DNA of 7,280 nt from Bacteroidales bacterium UBA7574 (GCA_002479035.1 DLLA01000055.1:743-8022); one strand, 5' to 3'; positions 1 to 6,177 are shown, counted from the stretch's first letter. The notes: a model not told the origin generated them from the sequence alone. Made by a program: numbers and translations.

Positions 1-420
1 GATGTCCGCAACTTCGGAGCCATAGCCCGTACCTGTGCTTGTGCGGGAGCCGATGCACTCATTGTCGCTGCCCGCAGCAGTGTCAGCATCAACGGAGACG
101 CGGTCAAGACCTCCGCGGGAGCACTCCATTCCCTGCCCGTCTGCAAGGTGGATAATCTCCAACAGTGTCTGCAATACCTCCGTGACTCAGGTATCAAACT
201 GGTGGCAGCCACCGAACACGCCGACCACAACTACACCGACACCGACCTCACCACGCCCCTTGCCATTGTCATGGGCAGTGAAGACCGCGGCATCTACGAA
301 CCCAACCTCCGCCTCTGTACCGAGCAGGTGCGTATCCCTATGCACGGACCTATTGAGAGTCTCAATGTCAGCGTAGCCGCCGGCATCATGCTCTACGAAA
401 CCCTCCGCCAACGAAAATGA
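1..420 (+). CDS. rlmB: 23S rRNA 2'-O-methyltransferase, SpoU/TrmH family, RlmB-like (C-terminal part)
   Basis: The frame is open from the first base to TGA at 418-420 and gives 139 residues, the catalytic SPOUT (trefoil-knot) domain. All three SpoU motifs are visible. Motif 1 is NFGAIARTC (fragment residues 4-12, with the conserved Asn and Arg). Motif 2 is GSEDRG (92-97). Motif 3 is IPMHGPIESLNVSVAAGI, with the Ser-Leu-Asn core near 120-122. The family moves a methyl group from S-adenosylmethionine to a ribose 2'-OH, and RlmB acts on G2251 of 23S rRNA in the peptidyl-transferase centre. The ending YETLRQRK is typical of RlmB-like proteins. A full RlmB has about 245 residues, so roughly 100 N-terminal residues, including the RNA-binding domain, lie outside the window. 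The family call is firm. The exact target nucleotide is inferred, and another TrmH-type enzyme is possible. Confidence 0.9.
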   Translation, partial: DVRNFGAIARTCACAGADALIVAARSSVSINGDAVKTSAGALHSLPVCKVDNLQQCLQYLRDSGIKLVAATEHADHNYTDTDLTTPLAIVMGSEDRGIYEPNLRLCTEQVRIPMHGPIESLNVSVAAGIMLYETLRQRK

Positions 421-430
421 CGAAATAACA

Positions 431-443
431 GCGGCTTCGCCGC
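431..443. repeat. Short perfect hairpin with 3-base loop
   Basis: GCGGC-TTC-GCCGC lies 11 bases after the rlmB stop codon. No T-run follows, so a classic terminator is not supported. The 3-base-loop design recurs in other intergenic stretches of this window. Confidence 0.5.
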
Positions 444-459
444 CAATCGTACATAAATT

Positions 460-488
460 CGTAAATCGTAAATATGCAAATCGTAAAT
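460..488 (+). repeat. CGTAAAT heptamer repeat around the start codon
   Basis: CGTAAAT occurs at 460-466 and 467-473 in tandem, ending directly before the ATG at 474. A third copy at 482-488 lies inside the coding sequence. A related CGTACATAAAT sits at 448-458. The repeat occupies the place where a ribosome-binding site would be expected. Confidence 0.7.
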
Positions 489-1136
489 AACTCCGCAGGA
501 GTCCTTATCTTCGACCTTGACGGTACCCTACTCAATACCATTGCCGACCTTGGTACTGCCTGCAACCATGCCTTAGCCGCCTTTGGCTTTCCGCTACACG
601 ACTTGGACGAATACCCGCACCTTGTGGGCAACGGTGTCAACCGTCTCATTGAGCGTGCCCTGCCCGTCGGACACAAAGACGAAGCCACTGTCCTCCGCCT
701 GCGCGAAGTCTTCGTGCCTTATTACGATACCCACAACTGTGTCCGCACGCAGCCTTACGAGGGTATTCCCCAACTGCTACAAGCCCTCAAGCAACGTGGT
801 TTCCGTCTTGCCGTAGCCTCCAACAAATACCAGGCGGCTACTGCCCGATTGGTTGAGCATTTCTTTCCGGACATGTTTGATGTCGTCTTCGGTGAGCGTC
901 CCGATGTTCCCCGCAAGCCTGACCCGCAAATCGTCCACGACATCCTCACCCGTCTCGGCACCTCCCAACAGACATGGTATATCGGCGACTCTTTAGTAGA
1001 TATAGAAACAGCCCGCAATGCGCAACTGCCTGTCATTGCCTGCACGTGGGGTTTCTGTTCGGAAAGCGACTTGAAGGCTGCCCATCCCGACCACCTCGCC
1101 CATCATGCCGCCGATATTCTCTCTTTTGTTAGTTGA
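474..1136 (+). CDS. gph: HAD-superfamily phosphatase, phosphoglycolate phosphatase (Gph) type
   Basis: The protein has 220 residues, the usual length for Gph/PGP-type HAD enzymes, and is predicted cytoplasmic. All four HAD motifs are intact. Motif I is FDLDGTLLNT (nucleophile Asp14, acid/base Asp16). Motif II is VASNK (Ser116). Motif III is the Lys in RKPDP (Lys148). Motif IV is YIGDSLVDIETA (Asp172 and Asp176, Mg2+ binding). The segment between motifs I and II is a helical C1 cap. These enzymes hydrolyse small phosphomonoesters. In Gph the substrate is 2-phosphoglycolate from DNA repair or oxygenase side reactions, but many relatives act on other sugar phosphates, so the substrate is inferred. 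ATG 474 leaves 13 residues before Asp14, as usual. There is no Shine-Dalgarno sequence, and CGTAAAT repeats abut the start. It lies 53 bases after rlmB and 30 bases before the next gene, so co-transcription is plausible. Confidence 0.87.
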   Translation: MQIVNNSAGVLIFDLDGTLLNTIADLGTACNHALAAFGFPLHDLDEYPHLVGNGVNRLIERALPVGHKDEATVLRLREVFVPYYDTHNCVRTQPYEGIPQLLQALKQRGFRLAVASNKYQAATARLVEHFFPDMFDVVFGERPDVPRKPDPQIVHDILTRLGTSQQTWYIGDSLVDIETARNAQLPVIACTWGFCSESDLKAAHPDHLAHHAADILSFVS

Positions 1137-1166
1137 TTGTTGTTAAAAGTGTTGAAAAACAAGAGA

Positions 1167-2093
1167 ATGACAGAGAGCAAGTCAAAAATGAGAATGATAG
1201 AGAGCAGAGATAACTTCAGGAAGCCACACCATATATTATGTATAGTGTATATGTTATTTTGCAGTGTGTGTATGCATGCGCAGGTGTTGTGGGAGGTGAG
1301 TGGCAATGGTGCACAGAGCAAGTCATATATTCTGGCTACGAACCGTTTGGCGGATATGACGTTTATTGACAGTATCCCATCCGTGTGGAAATGCTATGCG
1401 CAGTGCAACAAGGTCATCACCGAATTCGCAATGCAGGATTATGAAGCCCTTGCCGTCTTGCGTACTGCTGCCCTATTGCCAGATAGTGTGAGACTTACGA
1501 ATTTCTATACCGTCGATGAATACAAACAAATAAACGATGCACTTCTCCTCAACTTGGGCATGGGACTTGACAAATTGGGCAGAATGAAACCATCGTACCT
1601 TACTGAGATGTACCGCACCGAACTGATGAAAAAGTGGCTTGGTTACGATGAACAACGCTCTATGGAAACCTTCTTTGAGACTATTGCTGCTGAAGGTGAA
1701 AAGCCTGTATTCGGGCTTGACGATGTGGGCGAGACTATGTACATGCTTTTTGACCGTGAGCCCTTTGATTGGCAGTGCAAAGAGTTGCTTCAAATCGTAG
1801 AGTACCCCGAGCGCGAGGTTCGTCAGGAGAGGGAACTGATGGCAATGTACAGATGGGGGCGCATGACCGATATTGCCTATCAGGTAAAAAGCCCTGATAA
1901 TCAGAGTACAGTCTCCTATTCCGACTATCAGGTATATGCTCGTCGCAACGTGCAATGGGGCAATCGTTTGGCTCCTTATTTACGTGAAGGTGGGGCATTT
2001 ATTACGTTGAATGTCATCTATTTAGGCGGTGAAGAAGGCTTGCTTGCCTGTTTGCGCAAAGCAGGTTATCGGGTGCGGGCGGTGAATCGCTGA
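1167..2093 (+). CDS. Exported TraB/GumN-family protein with both GxxH motifs replaced
   Basis: Read from ATG 1167 the protein has 308 residues. A charged N-terminus is followed by a hydrophobic segment (about 21-38, HILCIVYMLFCSVCMHA) and a likely signal peptidase I site after Ala38, so export to the periplasm is predicted. The mature start LWEVSGNG and the C-terminal GYRVRAV match the TraB/GumN fold. TraB/Tiki-type proteins carry two GxxH motifs thought to bind metal. Here the first position reads SYILATNR (57-60, Ala for Gly and Arg for His). The second reads FITLNVIYLGG (282-285, Asn for Gly and Tyr for His). The conserved Glu in the first region is kept (VITEF, Glu86). The frame is otherwise intact, which suggests a non-enzymatic or altered member rather than decay. 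Start choice is uncertain. TTG 1137 abuts the previous stop codon, and ATG 1188 or 1194 would give a more ordinary signal-peptide length. A hairpin terminator follows directly. Confidence 0.82.
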   Translation: MTESKSKMRMIESRDNFRKPHHILCIVYMLFCSVCMHAQVLWEVSGNGAQSKSYILATNRLADMTFIDSIPSVWKCYAQCNKVITEFAMQDYEALAVLRTAALLPDSVRLTNFYTVDEYKQINDALLLNLGMGLDKLGRMKPSYLTEMYRTELMKKWLGYDEQRSMETFFETIAAEGEKPVFGLDDVGETMYMLFDREPFDWQCKELLQIVEYPEREVRQERELMAMYRWGRMTDIAYQVKSPDNQSTVSYSDYQVYARRNVQWGNRLAPYLREGGAFITLNVIYLGGEEGLLACLRKAGYRVRAVNR

Positions 2094-2094
2094 T

Positions 2095-2114
2095 TCCCCA
2101 ATAGTGGGGATTTT
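2095..2114 (+). terminator. Rho-independent terminator after the TraB/GumN gene
   Basis: TCCCCA-ATAG-TGGGGA forms a perfect 6-bp stem with a 4-base loop, starting two bases after the TGA at 2091-2093 and followed by TTTT (2111-2114). It separates the upstream genes from the P-type ATPase, which has its own promoter. The stem is short, so efficiency is uncertain. Confidence 0.65.
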
Positions 2115-2125
2115 CCTTTGGGAAC

Positions 2126-2156
2126 TTGTGCATACTATTGAAAAGCAGTATTTTTG
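2126..2156 (+). promoter_or_regulatory. Bacteroidota-type promoter of the P-type ATPase gene
   Basis: The -7 box TATTTTTG (2149-2156) fits TAnnTTTG exactly. A TTG at 2126-2128 sits 20 bases upstream, in the -33 position. Transcription would start near 2160, leaving a leader of about 15 bases before ATG 2176. No metal-sensor operator is evident. Confidence 0.65.
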
Positions 2157-2175
2157 CAGCATTAAAGACAACAAT

Positions 2176-4119
2176 ATGAACAAAATCCTATCCCCCGAAG
2201 TCCGTAGTATTCTCCTCAAAATCATCATTGCCGCTGTTCTTTTGGCGGTAGCGGTGGTCATCGAGCACACCGTCGCACTCCCTCTGTGGGCGTTGCTGCT
2301 CATCTACTTAATCCCTTACCTTGTTGTCGGCTTCGACACCCTTCGCGAGGCGGCGGAGAACATCGCCCACGGCAAAGTCTTCGACGAGGATTTCCTCATG
2401 TCCATCGCCACGCTTGGCGCACTCGCCATCGGCTTTCTCCCGGGGGCGGAGAACCAGTTCCCCGAGGCGGTGTTTGTCATGCTCTTCTTCCAAGTGGGCG
2501 AACTCTTCGAGACTATCGCGGAGGGGCGCAGCCGCAAGAGTATCTCGCAACTCATGGATATTCGTCCCGATACTGCCCATGTCGAGCGCGATGGCAACTT
2601 GCTCACCGTCAACCCCGATGATGTGCAGGTGGGCGAGACGGTCGTAATCAAGCCAGGCGAGCGTGTACCCATGGACGGTGTAGTCATCGAAGGCGACTCA
2701 AGTCTCGACACCTGTGCACTCACGGGCGAGAGTGTGCCGCGTTCCATTCACCCTGCCGACACCATCATCTCGGGCTGTATCAACCTCACGGGACTCCTCC
2801 GCGTCCGCGTCACCAAGCCGGCAGGCGAGTCCACGGCAGCGAAAATTCTTGCCCTCGTGGAGAATGCAAGCGACAACAAGTCCCGCAGCGAGAACTTCGT
2901 CACGCGCTTTGCACGTATCTACACGCCCATTGTCGTCTTTGCCGCCGTTGCATTAGCGTTCATTCCGCCGTTCTTCGCCGCAGGCTCCTACATCGATGCA
3001 CTGCCCGTATGGCTCTATCGCGCACTCACTTTCCTGGTGGTCTCGTGCCCGTGCGCCTTGGTCATCTCGGTCCCCCTCTCGTTCTTCGGAGGCATTGGAG
3101 GAGCGTCCAAACAGGGTATTCTTGTCAAAGGTGCCAACTATTTGGAGGCACTCGCTAAACTCGACATCGCCGTCTTCGATAAGACAGGCACCCTCACCAA
3201 AGGGGTCTTTGCCGTCAATCTCGTCCATCCGCACGACATCACCGAGACCGAACTGCTTCACATGGCTGCCCATGTCGAGCGTTTCAGCAACCACCCCATT
3301 GCCGTCTCACTGCGCAACGCCTATCCCAACGAAGCAACGGACAACTGCACGGTGGAAGATGTCCGTGAAATCACGGGCGAAGGCATTCGTGCCCGCGTCA
3401 ACGGACGCGAGGTATGCGTAGGCAACGGCAAACTCATGACGGCCATCGGTGCCGACTGGCACGAGTGCAGCCAGCAGGCACAAGGCACCGTCATTCATGT
3501 CGCTATTGACGGAAAGTATGTCGGTCATATCGTCATTTCCGACCGTATCAAAGACGACTCCGCTGAGGCAATCGCCGCGCTCAAACGCGAGGGAGTACGC
3601 CGTACCGTCATGCTCACGGGCGACCACAAGGCGGTGGGCGAGTTCGTTGCCAAAACGTTGGGACTGGACGAGTACCATACCGACCTCATGCCCGCGGACA
3701 AGGTCGCGCAGGTAGAACGTCTGCTCCGTGAGAAAGAACAGGGCAAGACGCTTGCTTTCGTAGGCGATGGCATCAATGATGCACCGGTCCTTGCGCGTGC
3801 CGACCTCGGTATCGCAATGGGGGGCTTGGGCTCTGACGCTGCCATCGAAGCCGCCGATGTGGTATTGATGGACGACAAACCCTCCAAAATTGCCCTTGGC
3901 ATACGCATAGCCAAGAAGACGCTCCGCATTGCCAATGAGAATGTCTGGTTCTCTATTGGCATCAAGGTGGCAGTCCTTGTCCTTGCCGGTTTCGGTATTG
4001 CCAATATGTGGATGGCGGTCTTCGCCGATGTCGGTGTCACCGTCCTCGCCGTCCTCAACGCCATGCGCACCCTCACTCTCTCGCCCGCTACCGCGACCGG
4101 TTCTGCCAAAACCGCCTGA
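2176..4119 (+). CDS. zntA: P1B-type ATPase, Zn2+/Cd2+/Pb2+ efflux (ZntA/CadA-like)
   Basis: This inner-membrane pump of 647 residues uses ATP to export divalent soft metals. Visible landmarks in order are: N-terminal membrane helices from about residue 12; the actuator TGES (183-186); the metal-site CPC in SCPCALVISVP (291-293); the phosphorylated Asp in DKTGT (335-339); the nucleotide-binding His-Pro (SNHPIA, 373-374); the hinge GDGINDAP (530-537); and two last helices with Lys597 and Asp618 (FADVG). CPC with a Lys and an Asp in those two helices is the P1B-2 signature, which points to Zn/Cd/Pb and away from copper. The N-terminal CxxC heavy-metal domain common in ZntA is absent, and the protein starts MNKILSPEVRS with no Cys or His cluster. 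ATG 2176 is chosen because an in-frame GTG at 2104 lies inside the upstream terminator and ahead of the promoter. Strong C-ending codon bias suggests a resident gene. Which metal it moves is inferred. Confidence 0.93.
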   Translation: MNKILSPEVRSILLKIIIAAVLLAVAVVIEHTVALPLWALLLIYLIPYLVVGFDTLREAAENIAHGKVFDEDFLMSIATLGALAIGFLPGAENQFPEAVFVMLFFQVGELFETIAEGRSRKSISQLMDIRPDTAHVERDGNLLTVNPDDVQVGETVVIKPGERVPMDGVVIEGDSSLDTCALTGESVPRSIHPADTIISGCINLTGLLRVRVTKPAGESTAAKILALVENASDNKSRSENFVTRFARIYTPIVVFAAVALAFIPPFFAAGSYIDALPVWLYRALTFLVVSCPCALVISVPLSFFGGIGGASKQGILVKGANYLEALAKLDIAVFDKTGTLTKGVFAVNLVHPHDITETELLHMAAHVERFSNHPIAVSLRNAYPNEATDNCTVEDVREITGEGIRARVNGREVCVGNGKLMTAIGADWHECSQQAQGTVIHVAIDGKYVGHIVISDRIKDDSAEAIAALKREGVRRTVMLTGDHKAVGEFVAKTLGLDEYHTDLMPADKVAQVERLLREKEQGKTLAFVGDGINDAPVLARADLGIAMGGLGSDAAIEAADVVLMDDKPSKIALGIRIAKKTLRIANENVWFSIGIKVAVLVLAGFGIANMWMAVFADVGVTVLAVLNAMRTLTLSPATATGSAKTA

Positions 4120-4121
4120 CG

Positions 4122-4356
4122 ATGCTGTGTTTGTGGAGACGTGAAGCCTAAGGCAGGTGTGCGTAGCACACTGAGTGTCGTGGCGACACGAAATAATCGT
4201 TCGAGACTTGGCGAGATAAGAAGCCCTGTGGGCTGGGTAGAACTCCTTATCGTCTCGCGTCGTCATACAATGGGCTTTAGTGGATTCTTTTGTCCGTCTA
4301 TGTATTAACGAACAATTACACGGTTTTTAATGGAGGTGTATGCTGTGTTTATGGAG
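4122..4356 (+). repeat. 17-bp imperfect direct repeat flanking the hairpin cluster
   Basis: ATGCTGTGTTTGTGGAG (4122-4138) and ATGCTGTGTTTATGGAG (4340-4356) differ at one base and start 218 bp apart. The first copy begins two bases after the P-type ATPase stop codon. The paired copies frame the cluster of stems. Confidence 0.6.
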
Positions 4357-4390
4357 TCCCAAACACGGATTGAAATGCAAATTCTGTTAA

Positions 4391-4405
4391 TGCCGCTTTG
4401 CGGCA
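4391..4405. repeat. 15-bp perfect hairpin with TTT loop
   Basis: TGCCGC-TTT-GCGGCA lies about 60 bases past the end of the minus-strand ATPase gene and could be part of its 3' end. No T-run follows on either strand. It matches the layout of the hairpins at 4157, 4175 and 7259: 6-bp stem, 3-base loop. Confidence 0.55.
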
Positions 4406-4464
4406 AAGGAACATTTTGTGCCAACTGCGGTGCAAACACTCCCCCCAACCTTTGACAATCGTGT

Positions 4465-5826
4465 TTATATCAACCCTGCCATATATACAGGCAGACAAAT
4501 GAGGTCTTGTTCTTTCTTGAAATCTTTGGTGTAGAGCATATAACGGCTCAGAATATGAGATGAGTATTTCTTCTGAAAAGCGTCTATGGAGGGATGTTCC
4601 TTGGATTGGGATGATTTTACCTCTATGGGGCATATCTTGCTTTTTCGTGTCAATAGAAAATCCACCTCATATTTATGTCTGCCGTTTTCGGCAACCCATG
4701 TGTGATAGTACAATCTGCTGCCTGCCGCAGTCAGCATTTGGGCAACAACGTTCTCATATACATAGCCCAAATCTGCCGCTAACTTGTCACCTAACAGTTT
4801 TTCATAGATAGTATTTTCCGTAAAATCACTATCCCAAAAGGCTAAAGTGACAAACAACCCCGTGTCGGCACAATATAGTTTGAACTGATTAGGATTCTGG
4901 TGCAAACTCAGCCCTGCACTCGGGTCATTACTATGCGTTGCCACAATAGATGTCATCGAGTCTTTGAGTATGGCAACTTGGTCTTGCAGCCGTTCCACAC
5001 GGCTTCCTTCTATCACACTGCTCACCTGATAGCGTGATGCATTGGAATTCAATTGTGCAGGTATGGCGCGGAACATCATAGAGGTCTTGCCACTCGTATC
5101 CAAATCATAGAAATCCTCATCATATAGTTGTAGAATCGTCCGCTTGACACGGTCAACTCGCATAAAATCAAACGTATCCAAGTAGGTGTTTACGGCTTGA
5201 GGCATACCGCCTACCAGCATATACAATCTGAAATCACGCATCAAACGACGGTTGACATCTTCTCCCAACGGCGTCCAATCCGACAGAGCCTGCCGAAGCA
5301 TCGGAATGGTGGCTGTGTCCCCTAAAGCCCAACGGAACTCTTCGTAATCCATCGGATACATCTGTATGCGCTCTTCTTCACTGGGAATGAGGATATTGTC
5401 ATCTGTCCCGTGAGGTCTCCTGCTTTTGCGTTTGATGCTTAATAATGAGCCTGTTTCGATATAATGGAACCGTCCGTCAGCCACCAACCACTTGATGGCT
5501 TGACGTGCCCGCGGACATTTCTGCACTTCGTCAAAGATAATGAGCGAATGCCCCGCGTGCAATTGCACATGGTATGTTAGTTGCAAGGCTGTAAATATAC
5601 GATTTAAGTCAGAGACGTCATCCCATAAACGCAAGACAGACTCAGGAGCCTTTGAAAAATCTATTAGCAAATAGGTCTCATACTCTTTCTGCGCAAAATG
5701 TTCCACAATGGTTGATTTGCCGATACGGCGCGCCCCCTCTATCAGAAGGGCTGTCCTGCCGTTTTCTTCATTCTTCCAACTGAGCAGTCGGTCGTAAATC
5801 TTACGTCTGAAAACACGTTCTTTCAT
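4465..5826 (-). CDS. AAA ATPase with C-terminal PD-(D/E)XK-like domain (AAA_14/DUF4143 family)
   Basis: The protein has 453 residues, a usual size for the family. The N-terminal AAA domain has a Walker A motif GARRIGKST (31-39) and a Walker B LIIFDE (95-100, Asp99-Glu100), followed by IETGSLLS as expected in AAA_14 proteins. The C-terminal region (DUF4143) has an endonuclease-fold signature: YEVDFLL (Asp389), then PIEVKSS (Glu402 and Lys404). No transmembrane segment is apparent. The family is abundant in Bacteroidota and its role is not established. The architecture suggests ATP-dependent action on nucleic acid, which is inference. ATG 5826 is preferred over an in-frame TTG at 5850, because 5848-5855 is the -7 promoter box. 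The gene converges with the P-type ATPase and diverges from the mntA-hepT operon. Its codons are less GC-biased than those of the left part, consistent with acquired DNA. Confidence 0.88.
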   Translation of the reverse strand: MKERVFRRKIYDRLLSWKNEENGRTALLIEGARRIGKSTIVEHFAQKEYETYLLIDFSKAPESVLRLWDDVSDLNRIFTALQLTYHVQLHAGHSLIIFDEVQKCPRARQAIKWLVADGRFHYIETGSLLSIKRKSRRPHGTDDNILIPSEEERIQMYPMDYEEFRWALGDTATIPMLRQALSDWTPLGEDVNRRLMRDFRLYMLVGGMPQAVNTYLDTFDFMRVDRVKRTILQLYDEDFYDLDTSGKTSMMFRAIPAQLNSNASRYQVSSVIEGSRVERLQDQVAILKDSMTSIVATHSNDPSAGLSLHQNPNQFKLYCADTGLFVTLAFWDSDFTENTIYEKLLGDKLAADLGYVYENVVAQMLTAAGSRLYYHTWVAENGRHKYEVDFLLTRKSKICPIEVKSSQSKEHPSIDAFQKKYSSHILSRYMLYTKDFKKEQDLICLPVYMAGLI

Positions 5827-5847
5827 ACACTCGTTTCTATGATGCTG

Positions 5848-5878
5848 CAAAGTTACACAAAATAAATGAGTTACACAA
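5848..5878 (-). promoter_or_regulatory. Promoter of the AAA/DUF4143 ATPase gene
   Basis: On the minus strand TAACTTTG (5855-5848) is a perfect TAnnTTTG box and TTG (5878-5876) lies 20 bases upstream. Transcription would start near 5842, about 15 bases before ATG 5826. Confidence 0.72.
5851..5878 (-). repeat. Duplicated 10-mer TTGTGTAACT inside the ATPase promoter
   Basis: AGTTACACAA on the + strand occurs at 5851-5860 and 5869-5878, 18 bp apart. On the minus strand the upstream copy supplies the -33 TTG, and the downstream copy ends in the TAACT of the -7 box. This placement would suit a pair of operator sites. Confidence 0.6.
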
Positions 5879-5894
5879 TGCAGAACCCTGTTTT

Positions 5895-5974
5895 TGTCAA
5901 AAATACAGCAGCCGAAAGTGTCTAATATGTCAAAAATGCAGCAGTTGTATGTGACGAATATGTCAAAAATATGA
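5895..5974. repeat. Three TGTCAAAAAT repeats with exact 33-bp spacing
   Basis: TGTCAAAAAT starts at 5895, 5928 and 5961. The first two copies extend to 17 bp, TGTCAAAAAT(A/G)CAGCAG (5895-5911 and 5928-5944). Copies 2 and 3 are each preceded by AATA. The third copy keeps only the core. The first lies in a small palindrome, TTTTTG-T-CAAAAA (5891-5903). The array is upstream of the minus-strand ATPase promoter and about 170 bp before the mntA promoter. Confidence 0.75.
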
Positions 5975-6142
5975 TATTTGAGGGTGAAATTATCCGTTGT
6001 GGTTACTATGTTGTTATTCGTTGTTGTCAGTTGTTAACCGACCAAGTCTCCTTCTGTCGTTATATCGAACTTACGTTATTTTTTGGGGGAAAGTGAATGG
6101 AGAAAGTGATTTTTCTCCTCTTTTTCAACCATATTCCACTTC
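5975..6142. other. Intergenic DNA without a supported feature
   Basis: This AT-rich spacer lies between the 33-bp repeats and the mntA promoter. Several GTTGTT runs occur around 6010-6036. A frame open from GTG 5997 into mntA runs through the mntA promoter and is not taken as coding. Confidence 0.5.
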
Positions 6143-6164
6143 ATTTTTGCATATCTGCAAAAAT
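6143..6164. promoter_or_regulatory. Perfect palindrome over the mntA -33 box (candidate operator)
   Basis: ATTTTTGCA (6143-6151) and TGCAAAAAT (6156-6163, plus T6164) are perfect 9-bp inverted arms around TATC. The left arm contains the TTTG of the -33 element, so a bound dimeric repressor would block RNA polymerase. Confidence 0.65.
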
Positions 6165-6177
6165 TATTGTACTTTTG
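6146..6177 (+). promoter_or_regulatory. Promoter of the mntA-hepT operon
   Basis: TTTG (6146-6149), a 20-base spacer and TACTTTTG (6170-6177) match the Bacteroidota consensus at every fixed position. Transcription would start near 6183, giving a leader of about 36 bases. Confidence 0.8.

Larger units (their letters stand above)
4120..4464. other. 345-bp non-coding stretch between convergent genes, rich in hairpins
   Basis: No credible reading frame was found here. Perfect short hairpins follow each other: GCC-TAA-GGC (4146-4154), GTGTGC-GTA-GCACAC (4157-4171), GTGTCG-TGG-CGACAC (4175-4189) and AGCCC-TGT-GGGCT (4222-4234). The last is enclosed by a longer stem, GCGAGATAAG (4211-4220) pairing with CTTAT (4246-4250) and CTCGC (4254-4258) across a 3-base bulge. 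CGAGAC (4202-4207) could pair with GTCTCG (4252-4257) instead. Further right lie GTGTTT/AAACAC (4345-4350 with 4361-4366) and TGCCGC-TTT-GCGGCA (4391-4405). No long T-run follows any stem. It could be a structured RNA, a double-sided transcription stop, or a non-coding repeat element. Confidence 0.65.

Noticed and set aside
35..376. Frame of 113 codons overlapping rlmB
   Set aside because: Out of frame with the clear SpoU motifs, and Pro/Thr/Ser-rich without a domain.
1137..1166. TTG start at 1137 for the TraB/GumN gene
   Set aside because: It would add ten residues ahead of an already long signal peptide, and an ATG is available at 1167. Not fully excluded.
1473..1955. Minus-strand frame of 160 codons opposite the TraB/GumN gene
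   Set aside because: No family features, and the + strand gene has a signal peptide and family-typical ends.
2104..2175. GTG start at 2104 for the P-type ATPase
   Set aside because: It lies in the loop and stem of the upstream terminator and ahead of the promoter.
3525..4169. Second minus-strand frame (214 codons) in the same region
   Set aside because: Same reason, and its low-complexity Ser/Arg/Ala-rich product is typical of a shadow frame.
3307..4266. Long minus-strand reading frame (319 codons) opposite the P-type ATPase gene
   Set aside because: It is antisense to a gene with every catalytic motif intact. Its length follows from GC-rich codon bias, and its product shows no recognisable domain.
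4349..4633. Minus-strand frame of 94 codons across the ATPase 3' end
   Set aside because: Mostly overlaps the ATPase gene in another frame and shows no domain.
5827..5850. TTG start at 5850 for the minus-strand ATPase
   Set aside because: These bases are the -7 box, so the codon would not be in the transcript.
5895..5974. Small CRISPR array
   Set aside because: Repeat cores of 10-17 bp with spacers of about 16-23 bp are too short, the copies degenerate, and no cas gene is present.
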